This document shows positions 7,996 to 18,965 of a stretch of DNA of 64,000 bases, piece after piece. Origin of the DNA: W2P13-069 sp051876105. Its GTDB lineage: Bacteria > Actinomycetota > Coriobacteriia > Coriobacteriales > QAMH01. The DNA lies in NCBI GenBank assembly GCA_051876105.1, contig JBJEHN010000045.1, forward strand, positions 1-64,000, in the 5' to 3' direction. Made by a program: the position numbers and the translations under genes. Numbering within the stretch: position 1 is the stretch's first letter; every line of letters begins with the position of its first letter. The notes beneath the pieces are model-generated. The model saw nothing but the letters and a program-made list of their open reading frames with translations, was not told where the DNA came from and searched no databases.

Positions 7996-8610
7996 ATGAG
8001 CAGGAGAGACGACAACTACAGCGCCCCCAGTGGCAGCAGCCAGCGCCGCTCAGCCCAGCGCCCCGCTGGCAGCCAGGGCCGCCTGAGCTACGAGGACCAG
8101 ATGCGCAGCCGCGGCCAGAGCGCCCAGCGCCAGCGCAGCGTCGGCTCTAGCGCGCGCGACTACAGCCGCGAGCGCTACACGGGTGGCCAGTGCCAGGGTG
8201 CCCGCACCCAGCAGCCCTCCGGCCGCCGCCAGGTGCAGCTCGACCAAGGTGCCCAGCTCAACCGCCGCCCCCAGCAGGTGCCGCAGTACGGCGCCAACCG
8301 CTACAGCCGCGGCAACGGCGTCTACCAGGCGCGCCCCAACCAGGCCGCCAACGCCGCGCGCGCCGCGGAGGGCGCGCTCAGCAGCCCCGTCTCGTTCCTC
8401 GTGCGCATCGTGCTCGTGGTGGTGCTGGCGGCGGTCTTCGGCGTCCGCCTGTTCCTGAGCAGCGGCGACATCGCCCAGCTGCGCGACCTGGAGACGACCA
8501 TCGCCTCCCAGCAAGAGCAGCTCGACACCCTCACGGCGCAAAACCAGTCCATGCAGGAAAGCATCGACTCCCGCCAAGCCACACTGGACGCCTACAACGC
8601 GCTGCTGTAG
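7996..8610 (+). CDS. Basic, disordered single-pass membrane protein with C-terminal coiled coil
   Basis: I do not recognise this 204-residue protein. Residues 1-125 are rich in Arg, Gln and Ser and look disordered. One membrane segment follows (about 130-152, VRIVLVVVLAAVFGVRLF). The outer tail (160-204) is a heptad-like coiled coil, LRDLETTIASQQEQLDTL and onward. The layout recalls FtsL/DivIC-type division proteins, but I see no specific signature, so that is only an analogy. The start ATG 7996 is one base after the deacetylase stop, implying translational coupling and a shared cell-surface role. Confidence 0.75.
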   Translation: MSRRDDNYSAPSGSSQRRSAQRPAGSQGRLSYEDQMRSRGQSAQRQRSVGSSARDYSRERYTGGQCQGARTQQPSGRRQVQLDQGAQLNRRPQQVPQYGANRYSRGNGVYQARPNQAANAARAAEGALSSPVSFLVRIVLVVVLAAVFGVRLFLSSGDIAQLRDLETTIASQQEQLDTLTAQNQSMQESIDSRQATLDAYNALL

Positions 8611-8651
8611 CCGAGGTGTTGCTGGTTCAGAACGGAGCTTGGCCTTTCAGC

Positions 8652-8792
8652 CGTCATCTCGACCAAGCGAGAGTAAGCGAGCGCGTGGAGAGATCTCGGG
8701 TTGAGCCAGGGCACCGGGGCTCGGGTCACGGTCTTGCTGCTCAACCCGAGATTTCTCCACTCCGGCACTGCGTGCCTCCGGTCGAAATGACG
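8652..8792. repeat. 141-bp palindromic repeat, family copy A
   Basis: The outer arms are CGTCATCTCGACC (8652-8664) and GGTCGAAATGACG (8780-8792). The inner 21-bp arms at 8685-8705 and 8740-8760 pair with one mismatch (GTGGAGAGATCTCGG against its complement). The same outer and inner blocks with nearly the same spacing occur at 49661-49803. No open frame of interest lies inside. It sits between the coiled-coil gene and the uvrA promoter; bases 8793-8950 show nothing else. Confidence 0.85.
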
Positions 8793-8953
8793 GTCCGGGT
8801 GGCCCTTGTGCCGGTCGGTCGATATGGCGGTCCAGGGCGCGGCTTCGCGCCTGCTGCACGCGCTCACGCAACCCTCGCTGACTTTTGCCCAACCTGTGAG
8901 GTTTTGGGTGGACCTGTGGGGGTCAGATAGTGCGCCATTCGCAACGTGTGTGC

Positions 8954-8982
8954 TTGAAACACGAACAAATGTTTGCGATAAT
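8954..8982 (+). promoter_or_regulatory. uvrA promoter with LexA-type SOS box
   Basis: TTGAAA (8954-8959), a 17-bp spacer and GATAAT (8977-8982) form a strong sigma-70-type promoter. The spacer holds CGAACAAATGTTTG (8962-8975), which fits the Gram-positive LexA/DinR operator (GAAC-N4-GTTY). A repressor bound there would block polymerase. Transcription should start near 8989, leaving a leader of about 42 bases with GAGGAG before the uvrA ATG. Confidence 0.85.
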
Positions 8983-9030
8983 CAGCGCTATCATTCTCGC
9001 TTACCGCACGAGACCAGACGGAGGAGCAGC

Positions 9031-11910
<2,880 letters not shown>

Positions 11911-11937
11911 CCACCTGCGCAAGCGCGCCAGGACACT

Positions 11938-12001
11938 CGGTATCGGCGCTCGCTGCGCTCAGGATGACGGAAGAGGGTAGGGTTTCTCTCTGTTCGAACA
12001 G
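11938..12001. repeat. Repeat fragment and short palindrome downstream of uvrA
   Basis: Bases 11938-11970 carry a fragment (GCGCTCAGGATGACGG and flank) similar to one end of the dispersed palindromic repeats. At 11990-12001 there is a perfect 12-bp palindrome, CTGTTCGAACAG, about 100 bp before the AEC transporter gene. It could be a weak operator. The 190-bp gap holds no gene. Confidence 0.4.
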
Positions 12002-12100
12002 CGATTGGCCGCTGCCGGATTCGTCTTCTGCGGAATCCTCGTGCCGCTGACGCCTTGCCGCATGCCCGCTGCGCTTGCAAGGAGTAAGCTACGAGGCCTT

Positions 12101-13063
12101 ATGAACACAGACATGACTCAGATATTCATCCAGCTCGGCGTCCTCTTCTTCATCATGGCTACGGGTTACGTGCTCAAAGCCACCAAGCGCGTGGACAGCT
12201 CCTTCGAGAAGCTGCTCTCCAAGGTTGTGCTCGAAGTCACCTTGCCCTGCATGATCCTCGCCTCCGTGCTCAGCGCCGAGGAGATCCCGGAGCCGCGCGC
12301 CATCCTCGTGACCTTCGGCTACGCCATCCTCACCTACGTGCTGCTCATCGCGCTGGCCGAGCTCAGCACCCGCCTGCTCTTCCTGCCCAAGACGCATCGC
12401 GGTGTCTACCGCTTCATGGGGGTCTTTGCCAACGTGGGCTTCATCGGCTTTCCGGTGATCAGCGCCATCTTCGGCGAGGGTGCGCTCATCTACGCCGCCA
12501 TGTTCAACATCCCGTTCAACCTGCTGGTCTTCACCCTGGGTGCATTCTGGCTCTCAAACGACGTGGTGGAGGGCAGCGTCACCGTCAACCGCCCCAAGCC
12601 CCGGTTCTCGCCGCGCATCCTGCTCAGCCCCGCCACCCTCAGCTGCGGCATCGTCATCGTGCTCGTGCTGCTGGGCGTGCACCAGGTGCCCGTCGTCTCG
12701 CAGGCGTGCTCCACCATCGGCTCCATGACCACGCCGGCGGCCCTGCTCATCATCGGCTCCAACCTTGCCAACCTGCCGCTCAGGGACCTCGCTGGCAGCG
12801 TGCGCATCTGGGTGAGCGCCTTCTTCCGCCTCATCGTCTCGCCCCTGGCAGTGTGGGGTGTCTTCCACTTCTTCGTGAGCGACCCCCTGCTGCTGGGCGT
12901 CATGGTAATCATCAGCGCCATGCCCGTGGCCACCAACGGCACGCTGCTGTGCTTCCAGTACGGCGGCGACCTCAAGGTCATGTCGCAGGGCACCTTCATC
13001 ACCACGCTCCTGAGCTTTGCGGTCATCCCGCTGCTCGTGGTGTTCCTGAGCGCCGTGGGCTAG
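12101..13063 (+). CDS. AEC-family transporter (auxin efflux carrier fold)
   Basis: This 320-residue integral membrane protein has about ten predicted membrane segments in two five-helix halves, as in the AEC family. Bacterial members export or import malate, other organic acids or amino acids, so the substrate here is unknown. The start motif IQLGVLFFIMATGYVLK and the TLPCMILASV segment fit the family. I choose ATG 12101; upstream in-frame codons lack family similarity. It is convergent with the YgiQ-like gene, and the two stop codons overlap in a shared CTAG. Confidence 0.85.
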   Translation: MNTDMTQIFIQLGVLFFIMATGYVLKATKRVDSSFEKLLSKVVLEVTLPCMILASVLSAEEIPEPRAILVTFGYAILTYVLLIALAELSTRLLFLPKTHRGVYRFMGVFANVGFIGFPVISAIFGEGALIYAAMFNIPFNLLVFTLGAFWLSNDVVEGSVTVNRPKPRFSPRILLSPATLSCGIVIVLVLLGVHQVPVVSQACSTIGSMTTPAALLIIGSNLANLPLRDLAGSVRIWVSAFFRLIVSPLAVWGVFHFFVSDPLLLGVMVIISAMPVATNGTLLCFQYGGDLKVMSQGTFITTLLSFAVIPLLVVFLSAVG

Positions 13064-15063
13064 CCGCGCTTGGAGCCCTGGCGGCCCATGCCGCCCTTGT
13101 GGCCGCTGGCCTTGTTGGGGCCCATGCCCTTCTGGTTGAACCCACCCTGCTTGCCGCGGCCCTTTGCCTGTGCGCCCGCCGCTCCCTTGCCGGCCCACCC
13201 GTTGCGCTTGGCTGCGTTGCCGCCCTTCCCCTGGGGCTTCTTGCCGCGCGCGGCGCCAGCGCCCTTGCCGGGGCGCACCAGGCACTGCGGTCCGGCTCCG
13301 ATGAGGTCCTCGCGCCCGGTGGCCTTGAGCGCCTCGGTCACCAGCGCGTGGTTCTTGGGGTTGCGGTACTGGATGAGCGCGCGCTGCATGGCCTTCTCGT
13401 GCGGGGTGCGCGGGCAGAAGACCTCCTCCATGGTGCGCGGGTCAACGCCGGTGTAGTAGATGCAGGTCGAGATGGTGGAGGGCGTGGGGTAGAAGTCCTG
13501 CACCTGCTCGGGGTTGAAGCCCATGTCGCGGCAGAACTCGGCCAGCTCGACGGCCTCCCTGAGGGTGGAGCCGGGGTGCGAGCTCATGAGGTAGGGCACG
13601 GCGTACTGCTTGAGCCCCAGCTCCCGGTTGGCCGCGTCAAAGCGCTCTGTGAACTCTTGGTACGCGCGCGCGGGCGGCTTGCCCATCACACGCAGGACCT
13701 CGTCGCTCACGTGTTCGGGCGCCAGGCGCAGCTGCCCGCTCACGTGGTGCTCGGCCAGCTCGCGGATGAAGGTGTCTGCGCGCTTGTCCAGCAATACGTA
13801 GTCGAAGCGTATGCCGCTGCGCACGAAGACCTTCTTCACCCCCGGCAGCGCGCGCAGCTCGCGCAGCAGCTCGAGGTAGTCGCGGTGGTCGGCCTGCAGG
13901 TTCGGGCAGGGCTTGGGGCTCAGGCAGCGCTTGCCCACGCAGGCACCCTTCTGCAGCTGCTTGGGGCAGGCTGGCTTGCGGAAGTCCGCCGTGGGGCCGC
14001 CCACGTCGTGGATGTAGCCCTTGAAGCCGGGCAGCTGGGTGATGAGCCGGGCCTCGGCCAGGATGCTCTCGTGGCTGCGGCTCTGGATGATGCGCCCCTG
14101 GTGGAAGGCCAGGCTGCAGAAGGAGCACTCGCCGATGCACCCGCGGTTGCTGGTGATCGAGAACTGCACTTCCTCGATGGCGGGGATGCCGCCGGCGGCG
14201 TTGTAGCTGGGATGGCAGCAGCGCTCGTAGGGCAGCGCGTAGACGGCGTCCATCTCAGCGGTGGTCAGCGGCTCGGCCGAGGGATTCTGCACCACGTAGA
14301 GCCCGTCGCGCTCGTAGGGCTCCACCAGCGTCTTGCCGCTGAAGGGATCCAGGTTGCGGTACTGCGTGCGAAAGCTGCGCGCGTACTCCAGGCGGTCTGC
14401 CTGCAGGGCCTCCCAGCTGGGTAGGAGCAGGTGCTCGTCTGCCACGCCCTGGAGGTCCTTGGAGCGGTAGGCCGTGCCGGGGACCCAGGTAATCTGCTGG
14501 ACGGGGATGCCGGCTTCCAGGGCGTCTGCAATGGCGACGATCGAGTGCTCGCCCATGCCGTAGGAGACGATGTCCGCCCCGCTGTCGAGCAGGATGGAGC
14601 GCTTGAGCTTGTCGGCCCAGTAGTCGTAGTGGGCCAGGCGGCGCAGCGAGGCCTCCACGCCGCCGAGCACGACGGGCGTGTGCTTGAAGCTGCGGCGGAT
14701 GAGGTTGCCGTAGACCACGGTGGCGTTGTCCGGGCGCAAGCCCATCTGCCCGCCGGGGGAGTAGTAGTCCTTGCCGCGGCGCTTCCTGGCCACGGTGTAG
14801 TGGTTGACCATGGAGTCCATGTTGCCGGCGCTCACCAGGAAGGCCAGGCGCGGCTCGCCCAAGGCGGCGATGCTGGCGGGGTCGTGCCAGTCCGGCTGCG
14901 CGATGACGCCCACCTTGTAGCCGTTGGCCTCCAGCAGGCGCGTGATGATCGCCATCCCGAAGGAGGGGTGGTCGACGTAGGCGTCGCCGCAGACGTAGAC
15001 GAAGTCGCACTGCTCCCAGCCGCGCTCAAGCATCTCCGAGCGTGTTGTGGGGAGGAAGGCCAT
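13060..15063 (-). CDS. ygiQ: YgiQ-family radical SAM protein
   Basis: The protein has 667 residues. The N-terminal B12-binding-like domain begins FVYVCGDAYVDHPSFG. The radical SAM core has the cysteine triad GCIGECSFCSLAFHQGR (C-x3-C-x2-C), which binds a 4Fe-4S cluster and S-adenosylmethionine. The family (UPF0313) is widespread but its reaction is not established to my knowledge. The last 60 or so residues are a Gly/Lys/Arg-rich tail that may bind nucleic acid. A TATAAT box lies 41 bp before the ATG. It is the last gene of a trmB-TSUP-ygiQ series on this strand. Confidence 0.92.
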   Translation of the reverse strand: MAFLPTTRSEMLERGWEQCDFVYVCGDAYVDHPSFGMAIITRLLEANGYKVGVIAQPDWHDPASIAALGEPRLAFLVSAGNMDSMVNHYTVARKRRGKDYYSPGGQMGLRPDNATVVYGNLIRRSFKHTPVVLGGVEASLRRLAHYDYWADKLKRSILLDSGADIVSYGMGEHSIVAIADALEAGIPVQQITWVPGTAYRSKDLQGVADEHLLLPSWEALQADRLEYARSFRTQYRNLDPFSGKTLVEPYERDGLYVVQNPSAEPLTTAEMDAVYALPYERCCHPSYNAAGGIPAIEEVQFSITSNRGCIGECSFCSLAFHQGRIIQSRSHESILAEARLITQLPGFKGYIHDVGGPTADFRKPACPKQLQKGACVGKRCLSPKPCPNLQADHRDYLELLRELRALPGVKKVFVRSGIRFDYVLLDKRADTFIRELAEHHVSGQLRLAPEHVSDEVLRVMGKPPARAYQEFTERFDAANRELGLKQYAVPYLMSSHPGSTLREAVELAEFCRDMGFNPEQVQDFYPTPSTISTCIYYTGVDPRTMEEVFCPRTPHEKAMQRALIQYRNPKNHALVTEALKATGREDLIGAGPQCLVRPGKGAGAARGKKPQGKGGNAAKRNGWAGKGAAGAQAKGRGKQGGFNQKGMGPNKASGHKGGMGRQGSKRG

Positions 15064-15104
15064 CGCGTGTGCTCCTAGCGGTTGGGTGGGGTGGTCTGCG
15101 TTCG

Positions 15105-15110
15105 ATTATA
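15105..15110 (-). promoter_or_regulatory. -10 box of the ygiQ-like gene
   Basis: TATAAT (complement of 15105-15110) lies 41 bp before the ATG, giving a leader of about 35 bases with TAGGAG as ribosome binding site. Its -35 region would fall in the end of the upstream TSUP gene; no clear -35 hexamer is seen. Confidence 0.5.
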
Positions 15111-15120
15111 GGCGCTGGCG

Positions 15121-15918
15121 CTAGGCCAGGCCCAGCAGCTCGGCGATGACGCGGGCGGCGAAGACCACCAGCACTGCCAGCAGCACCGGGCGCGCCACGG
15201 CGGCTCCCTTGCTGGTGAACAGCCGCGCGCCCAGCCAGCTGCCGGCCACGTTGAACACGCCGCAGAGCAGCCCCAGCGGGATCATGACCGCGCCGTTGAG
15301 CAGGAAGACCACCAGCGCGCTTACGTTGGTGGTGAGGTTGACGGCCTTGGTGGTGCCGGCCGCGTCTGTGAGCTTGAGGCGGCCCACGCTGGTGAGCAGC
15401 AGCATGAGGAAGGCGCCGGTGCCGGGCCCGTAGAAGCCGTCATAGAAGCCCATGCCCAGCGAGACAGCCAGGCAGACCAGCAGCTCGCGGCGGGCCTCCC
15501 AGGGCTCCTTCGTGCTGCTGAGCTGCTTGTTGCGCAGCACGTAGAAGCCCGCCACGGGGATCACGGCCAGCATCACGACGCGCAGGAGGTTCTCGTCGGC
15601 GGCCAGGGCGGCGTGCGCTCCCAACGTGGAGCCGAGCATGGCGGCGGCGATGCAGGGCACCACTAGCCTCCAGCGCATGAAGCCCTCCTTGATGTACTTG
15701 GCGCAGGCAACGGCCGTGCCCATGCAGTTGGAGAGCTTGTTGGTGGCGATGACGGTGTGGATGGGCAGGCCGGCGATGAGGAAGGCGGGGGTGGAGATGA
15801 GGCCGCCGCCGCCCGCGATGGCGTCGATGAAGCCCGCCAGCGCAAGGCCGGCGCAGGCCACGGCCACGCCCCAGGGCTCGATGAGCCCGTTGCCGGTGAT
15901 GAGTGCGAGGAAGTCCAT
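15121..15918 (-). CDS. TSUP-family (TauE/SafE) anion exporter
   Basis: This 265-residue protein has about eight membrane segments and the family hallmark near the N-terminus, FIDAIAGGGGLISTP, followed by NKLSN. TSUP proteins move sulfite, sulfonates or other small organic anions across the cytoplasmic membrane; the substrate cannot be read from sequence. The second repeat half carries FYDGFYGPGTGAF, also typical. Its start is 6 bases after the trmB stop, so it is probably co-transcribed with trmB. Confidence 0.92.
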   Translation of the reverse strand: MDFLALITGNGLIEPWGVAVACAGLALAGFIDAIAGGGGLISTPAFLIAGLPIHTVIATNKLSNCMGTAVACAKYIKEGFMRWRLVVPCIAAAMLGSTLGAHAALAADENLLRVVMLAVIPVAGFYVLRNKQLSSTKEPWEARRELLVCLAVSLGMGFYDGFYGPGTGAFLMLLLTSVGRLKLTDAAGTTKAVNLTTNVSALVVFLLNGAVMIPLGLLCGVFNVAGSWLGARLFTSKGAAVARPVLLAVLVVFAARVIAELLGLA

Positions 15919-15924
15919 GCCGTG

Positions 15925-16773
15925 CTACCCTCGCGCGCCGTTCCCGCGCGCCCTCTGCGCCCGGCGCGCCTCGTTGCGGCGGCGGTTCACCACGTTCTCG
16001 ACGAACTCCTCCATGCCGTAGGGGATGTAGTCCAGGGCCTCCAGGTCCTGGGGCAGGTAGTCGCCCAGGCTCTGCGGGCAGGTCTGCGCGGGCAGCTGCG
16101 CCGGCGCGGGGCCGGGCACGGCCACCAGCGCGTGTACCTTGGCCCCCTTGGCCACCAGGCGCTGCTCGTAGCCGCTCACAACGCCGGCATCGATGGGGGA
16201 GGGCTCGCCGGCCGCCACCAGTGCGTGCAGGTCGCGCGTGCTCCAGCTGACCTGGTAGCCGGCGTAGTCGAGCTGGTGCAGGCTCCAGTCGAAGAGAGGC
16301 TGGCTGTCTGTCTTGAGCTGGATGCAACCGCCGGGCGCCAGGATGCGGCGGTAGGCCATGAGGCGCTCGGCGTGCGTGAGGCGCTGCGGCGCGTGCTTGG
16401 CGCGCGGGCAGGGGGTGGAGAAGTTGAGGTGCAAGACATCGACCTCGCCGTCGCCCACGGTCTGCTCCAGGGCGTCGCCGTCGCTCAGCGCGAAGACGAC
16501 GTTGGGGATGCTGTCTTCGACCACGGCCTTCTTGGCGCTCATCGCGATGCAGATGCGCTCGTTGTCGAAGCCCACCCACAGCTCGCCGGGGTGCTCCTTG
16601 GCGCACTGGCAGGTCCACTCGCCCTTGCCGCAGCCCAGGTCGAGGTGGAGGGCGGTGGCGCCGGGCATGCGCGCCTCGCGCCAGCGGCCCTTGAGGGTGG
16701 CCGGGTCTTGGGCGATGGCCTCGGCGTACCAGTCGAAGCGCTCTTCCAGGTGCTTGGGCGGGCGTGCGTGCAC
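15925..16773 (-). CDS. trmB: tRNA (guanine-N7)-methyltransferase TrmB
   Basis: TrmB methylates G46 in the variable loop of tRNAs with SAM. Motif I is LDLGCGKGEW, and the family block is LNFSTPCPRAKHAPQRLTH followed by GGCIQLKTD and DLH. I choose GTG 16773 because GAGGAG lies 5 bases upstream, giving 282 residues; longer starts would read through a palindromic repeat. The usual FSDPWPKKRH reads FSTPCPRAKH, replacing the Asp and Trp often found there. The C-terminal 50 residues are an extension containing YIPYGMEEFVENVVNRRR. Confidence 0.87.
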   Translation of the reverse strand: MHARPPKHLEERFDWYAEAIAQDPATLKGRWREARMPGATALHLDLGCGKGEWTCQCAKEHPGELWVGFDNERICIAMSAKKAVVEDSIPNVVFALSDGDALEQTVGDGEVDVLHLNFSTPCPRAKHAPQRLTHAERLMAYRRILAPGGCIQLKTDSQPLFDWSLHQLDYAGYQVSWSTRDLHALVAAGEPSPIDAGVVSGYEQRLVAKGAKVHALVAVPGPAPAQLPAQTCPQSLGDYLPQDLEALDYIPYGMEEFVENVVNRRRNEARRAQRARGNGARG

Positions 16774-16813
16774 AGCGTGCTCCTCGGGTTGGGGTCTCAG
16801 GGGTCTTGCGATG

Positions 16814-16998
16814 CTCTGGCTGGTGTCGGGGAGGGCGCCCGAGGGCTCATTTCCGGAGCAGAGCTCGCCCGGATGCTTTTCGGGGCCGAGGACTGTCTGA
16901 GCGAGCGAAGCGAGCGAGTTCCGCAGGCGAAAAGCAGGAGGGCGAGCTTGGGTGCGCAGGACTGAGCTCTCGGGCGCCCTCCCCGACACCTGCCAGAG
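16814..16998. repeat. 185-bp palindromic element
   Basis: The outer arms at 16814-16843 and 16969-16998 match over 30 bp with one mismatch, including a perfect 22-bp block starting GGTGTCGGGGAGGGCGC. Inner arms (GCTCGCCCGGATGCTTTTCGG and its near complement) lie further in. The centre is the simple run GAGCGAGCGAAGCGAGCGAG. The whole can fold as a cruciform. It fills most of the 437-bp gap between trmB and the divergent amidotransferase gene. Confidence 0.85.
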
Positions 16999-17164
16999 CG
17001 CAGGGTCCCAGCAGGTTCAAACTGCAACAGGGTACTGCATGCGGTGGGGTGGGAGGGCTGCGCATCCGCCGACAGGCTCCCCTGCAGGCGCTGGCCTGGG
17101 GCCTCGTTGGCTGCCCGCTGCCGCCGCCCGCCCTGCCTGTAACAGCGCCGCCACACTGCGGCGG

Positions 17165-17170
17165 TATAAT
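17165..17170 (+). promoter_or_regulatory. -10 box of the amidotransferase gene
   Basis: A perfect TATAAT lies 40 bp before the GTG start, with ACGAGGAGC as ribosome binding site in between. No convincing -35 is seen. Between the upstream palindrome and this box I see nothing else. Confidence 0.55.
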
Positions 17171-17210
17171 TCCGCGCATCACGCTAGGTAATCCAACGAG
17201 GAGCAACACC

Positions 17211-18095
17211 GTGCACCAGCCCGCACAGAGCGCCGCGCCACAGCCCGCTGCCGCGGCCAGGCCCGCCAACCCGCACCTGCCCATCATCGGCATCGTGCCC
17301 GGCACCGAGCTCGAGAAGAACAGCCTCGTCCTGCGCAACCCCTACATCGAGGCCATCACCACCTGCGGCGGCGCTCCCGTCATCCTGCCGCTCACCGCCG
17401 ACAAGCGCGTCTACGAGACGCTCTTCCCGCTCATGGACGGCTTCCTCCTCACCGGCGGTGCAGATATCTCGCCCGAGCGCTACTACTGCAAGGAGCACAA
17501 TCCCAAGAACGACACCCCGGTCCCCCTGCGCGAGGAGCTGGAGTGCCTCATCCTCTCGTACGCCTACAAGTTCGACGTGCCCACGCTGGGCATCTGCCGC
17601 GGCATGCAGATGATGAACGTCTTCTTCGGCGGGACCCTCTACCAGGACCTCTACGACCAGTTCCCCCTGCACGATGACGACGAGCCGGAGCTGCCCATAC
17701 AGCACTGGCAGCAGGACGACTGGGCCAACCCCAGCCACTTCGTGCAGGTCATCCGCGACTCCAAGCTGGGCGAGATGCTCGACATGGACCGCCTGGCCAC
17801 CAACTCCATGCACCATCAGGGCGTCAAGGAGGTGGCGCCCATGCTCAGGCCCGCCGCCTACGGCCCGGACGGCCTGGTGGAGGCGGTCGAGATGCCCAAC
17901 CGCACCTTCATGATGGGCGTGCAGTGGCACCCGGAGTACTTCGCCCGCAAGAACATGAAGTGCATCTTCACCACGCTGGTGAACGAGGCCGCGGCCGCGC
18001 GCCGCAGCGGGCGCGTCACCATGGACCCCCTGCGCCTGGTGCGCGACGACGGCTCCAACCGCTGGAACGTCTGCCGCTACCGTCTCAACGCCTAG
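17211..18095 (+). CDS. Class I glutamine amidotransferase, gamma-glutamyl-GABA hydrolase family
   Basis: This 294-residue protein belongs to the PuuD/peptidase C26 family, which hydrolyses gamma-glutamyl amides such as gamma-glutamyl-GABA. The nucleophile is Cys129 in GICRGMQ, and the His240/Glu242 pair lies in GVQWHPE. LTGGADISPERY near residue 80 is also typical. The first 20 residues are Ala/Pro-rich and absent from most relatives. It starts with GTG after GAGGAG, downstream of a TATAAT box. No polyamine genes are nearby, so its substrate stays open. It ends convergent with the 18113-18274 frame. Confidence 0.88.
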   Translation: MHQPAQSAAPQPAAAARPANPHLPIIGIVPGTELEKNSLVLRNPYIEAITTCGGAPVILPLTADKRVYETLFPLMDGFLLTGGADISPERYYCKEHNPKNDTPVPLREELECLILSYAYKFDVPTLGICRGMQMMNVFFGGTLYQDLYDQFPLHDDDEPELPIQHWQQDDWANPSHFVQVIRDSKLGEMLDMDRLATNSMHHQGVKEVAPMLRPAAYGPDGLVEAVEMPNRTFMMGVQWHPEYFARKNMKCIFTTLVNEAAAARRSGRVTMDPLRLVRDDGSNRWNVCRYRLNA

Positions 18096-18112
18096 GGCGC
18101 CCGCAGCGCCGC

Positions 18113-18274
18113 CTAGCCCCAGATAGAGCCGCCCTCGCCTTCGAGCGCCATGCTGCGCAGCGCCTGGCACAGGCGCTCGTCGCGCAGGATGAAGTCGATG
18201 CGGGGGTTCTTGCTCTTGGAGATGAGGGCCGCCTCGTCGCCCACGACCGTCACCTGGATGTTCTTGAACGGCAT
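18113..18274 (-). CDS. Short unrecognised frame, possible gene remnant
   Basis: The frame reads MPFKNIQVTVVGDEAALISK and continues to a TAG at 18113, 53 residues from the only in-frame ATG. Codon use looks coding, and the protein-like sequence continues about 16 residues upstream of the ATG (LLESGEPVCQLTQAKG), but no ATG, GTG or TTG opens that part. It directly follows the nifU terminator hairpin. It could be a small gene with an unusual start or the 3' end of a larger lost gene. I recognise no family. Confidence 0.35.
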   Translation of the reverse strand: MPFKNIQVTVVGDEAALISKSKNPRIDFILRDERLCQALRSMALEGEGGSIWG

Positions 18275-18347
18275 ACCCTTGGCCTGTGTGAGCTGGCAGA
18301 CGGGCTCGCCGCTCTCCAGCAGGCGGCAAAGAGCTCGGCAGCAGCAA

Positions 18348-18372
18348 GAGGGCCCGCGCTTGGCGGGCCCTC
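18348..18372 (-). terminator. Hairpin downstream of nifU
   Basis: GAGGGCCCGC (18348-18357) and GCGGGCCCTC (18363-18372) form a perfect 10-bp stem 25 bases after the nifU stop. The T-run is weak, so termination may be incomplete or bidirectional. Confidence 0.6.
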
Positions 18373-18396
18373 GGGTCGTGCTGTGCTGTGCGGCGC

Positions 18397-18924
18397 TTAG
18401 AAGATGGAGTACTCGCCGTAGTCCTCCCGCTCTTCTTCCTCGGCCATGGCGCGGGCCTCGGCGGCCTCGGCAGCGGCGATCTCTTCCGGGGAGGCGTCCT
18501 CGTAGACATCCTCCTTGGGCTTCTCCAGGCCCTCGATGACGATGCCGTGCTTTTCCGCGTAGTCCCACAGCGCGGCGTGGATGGACTCCTCGGCCAGCAG
18601 GCTGCAGTGGACCTTGATCTTAGGCAGGCCATCCAGGGCCTCCATGACTGCCTTGTTGGTGACCTGCAGGGCCTCCTGGACGGTCTTGCCGATGATCATC
18701 TCGGTTGCCATGGAGCTGGTGGCGATAGCGGCGCCGCAGCCGAAGGTCTTGAACTTGGCGTCCTTGATGACCTGGGTCTCGTCGTCGATGTCCAGGTAGA
18801 TGCGCATGATGTCGCCGCAGACCGCGTTGCCGACGGTGCCCACGCCAGAGGCGTTCTCGATGGTGCCCACGTTGCGGGGGTTGGTGTAGTGGTCGACGAC
18901 CTTGTCGGAATAACTCATTGCCAT
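18397..18924 (-). CDS. nifU: Fe-S cluster assembly scaffold NifU/IscU
   Basis: This scaffold receives sulfur from the NifS desulfurase and iron, and passes on nascent Fe-S clusters. The three ligand cysteines are at 36 (NAVCGD), 63 (FGCGAA) and 107 (VHCSLL). The IscU core ends near residue 125. A 50-residue tail follows that is strongly acidic (PEEIAAAEAAEARAMAEEEE) and not part of the usual fold. ATG 18924 follows AAGGAG at a rather long spacing. It lies 41 bases after nifS on the same strand, so the pair forms one operon. Confidence 0.95.
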   Translation of the reverse strand: MAMSYSDKVVDHYTNPRNVGTIENASGVGTVGNAVCGDIMRIYLDIDDETQVIKDAKFKTFGCGAAIATSSMATEMIIGKTVQEALQVTNKAVMEALDGLPKIKVHCSLLAEESIHAALWDYAEKHGIVIEGLEKPKEDVYEDASPEEIAAAEAAEARAMAEEEEREDYGEYSIF

Positions 18925-18965
18925 GGTGGTTAACGCTCCTTCTTCGTGCGTGCGTAGTCTCTAGT

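Noticed and set aside
16774..16989. Longer trmB start
   Set aside because: Would translate the 185-bp palindrome; GTG 16773 has a ribosome binding site.
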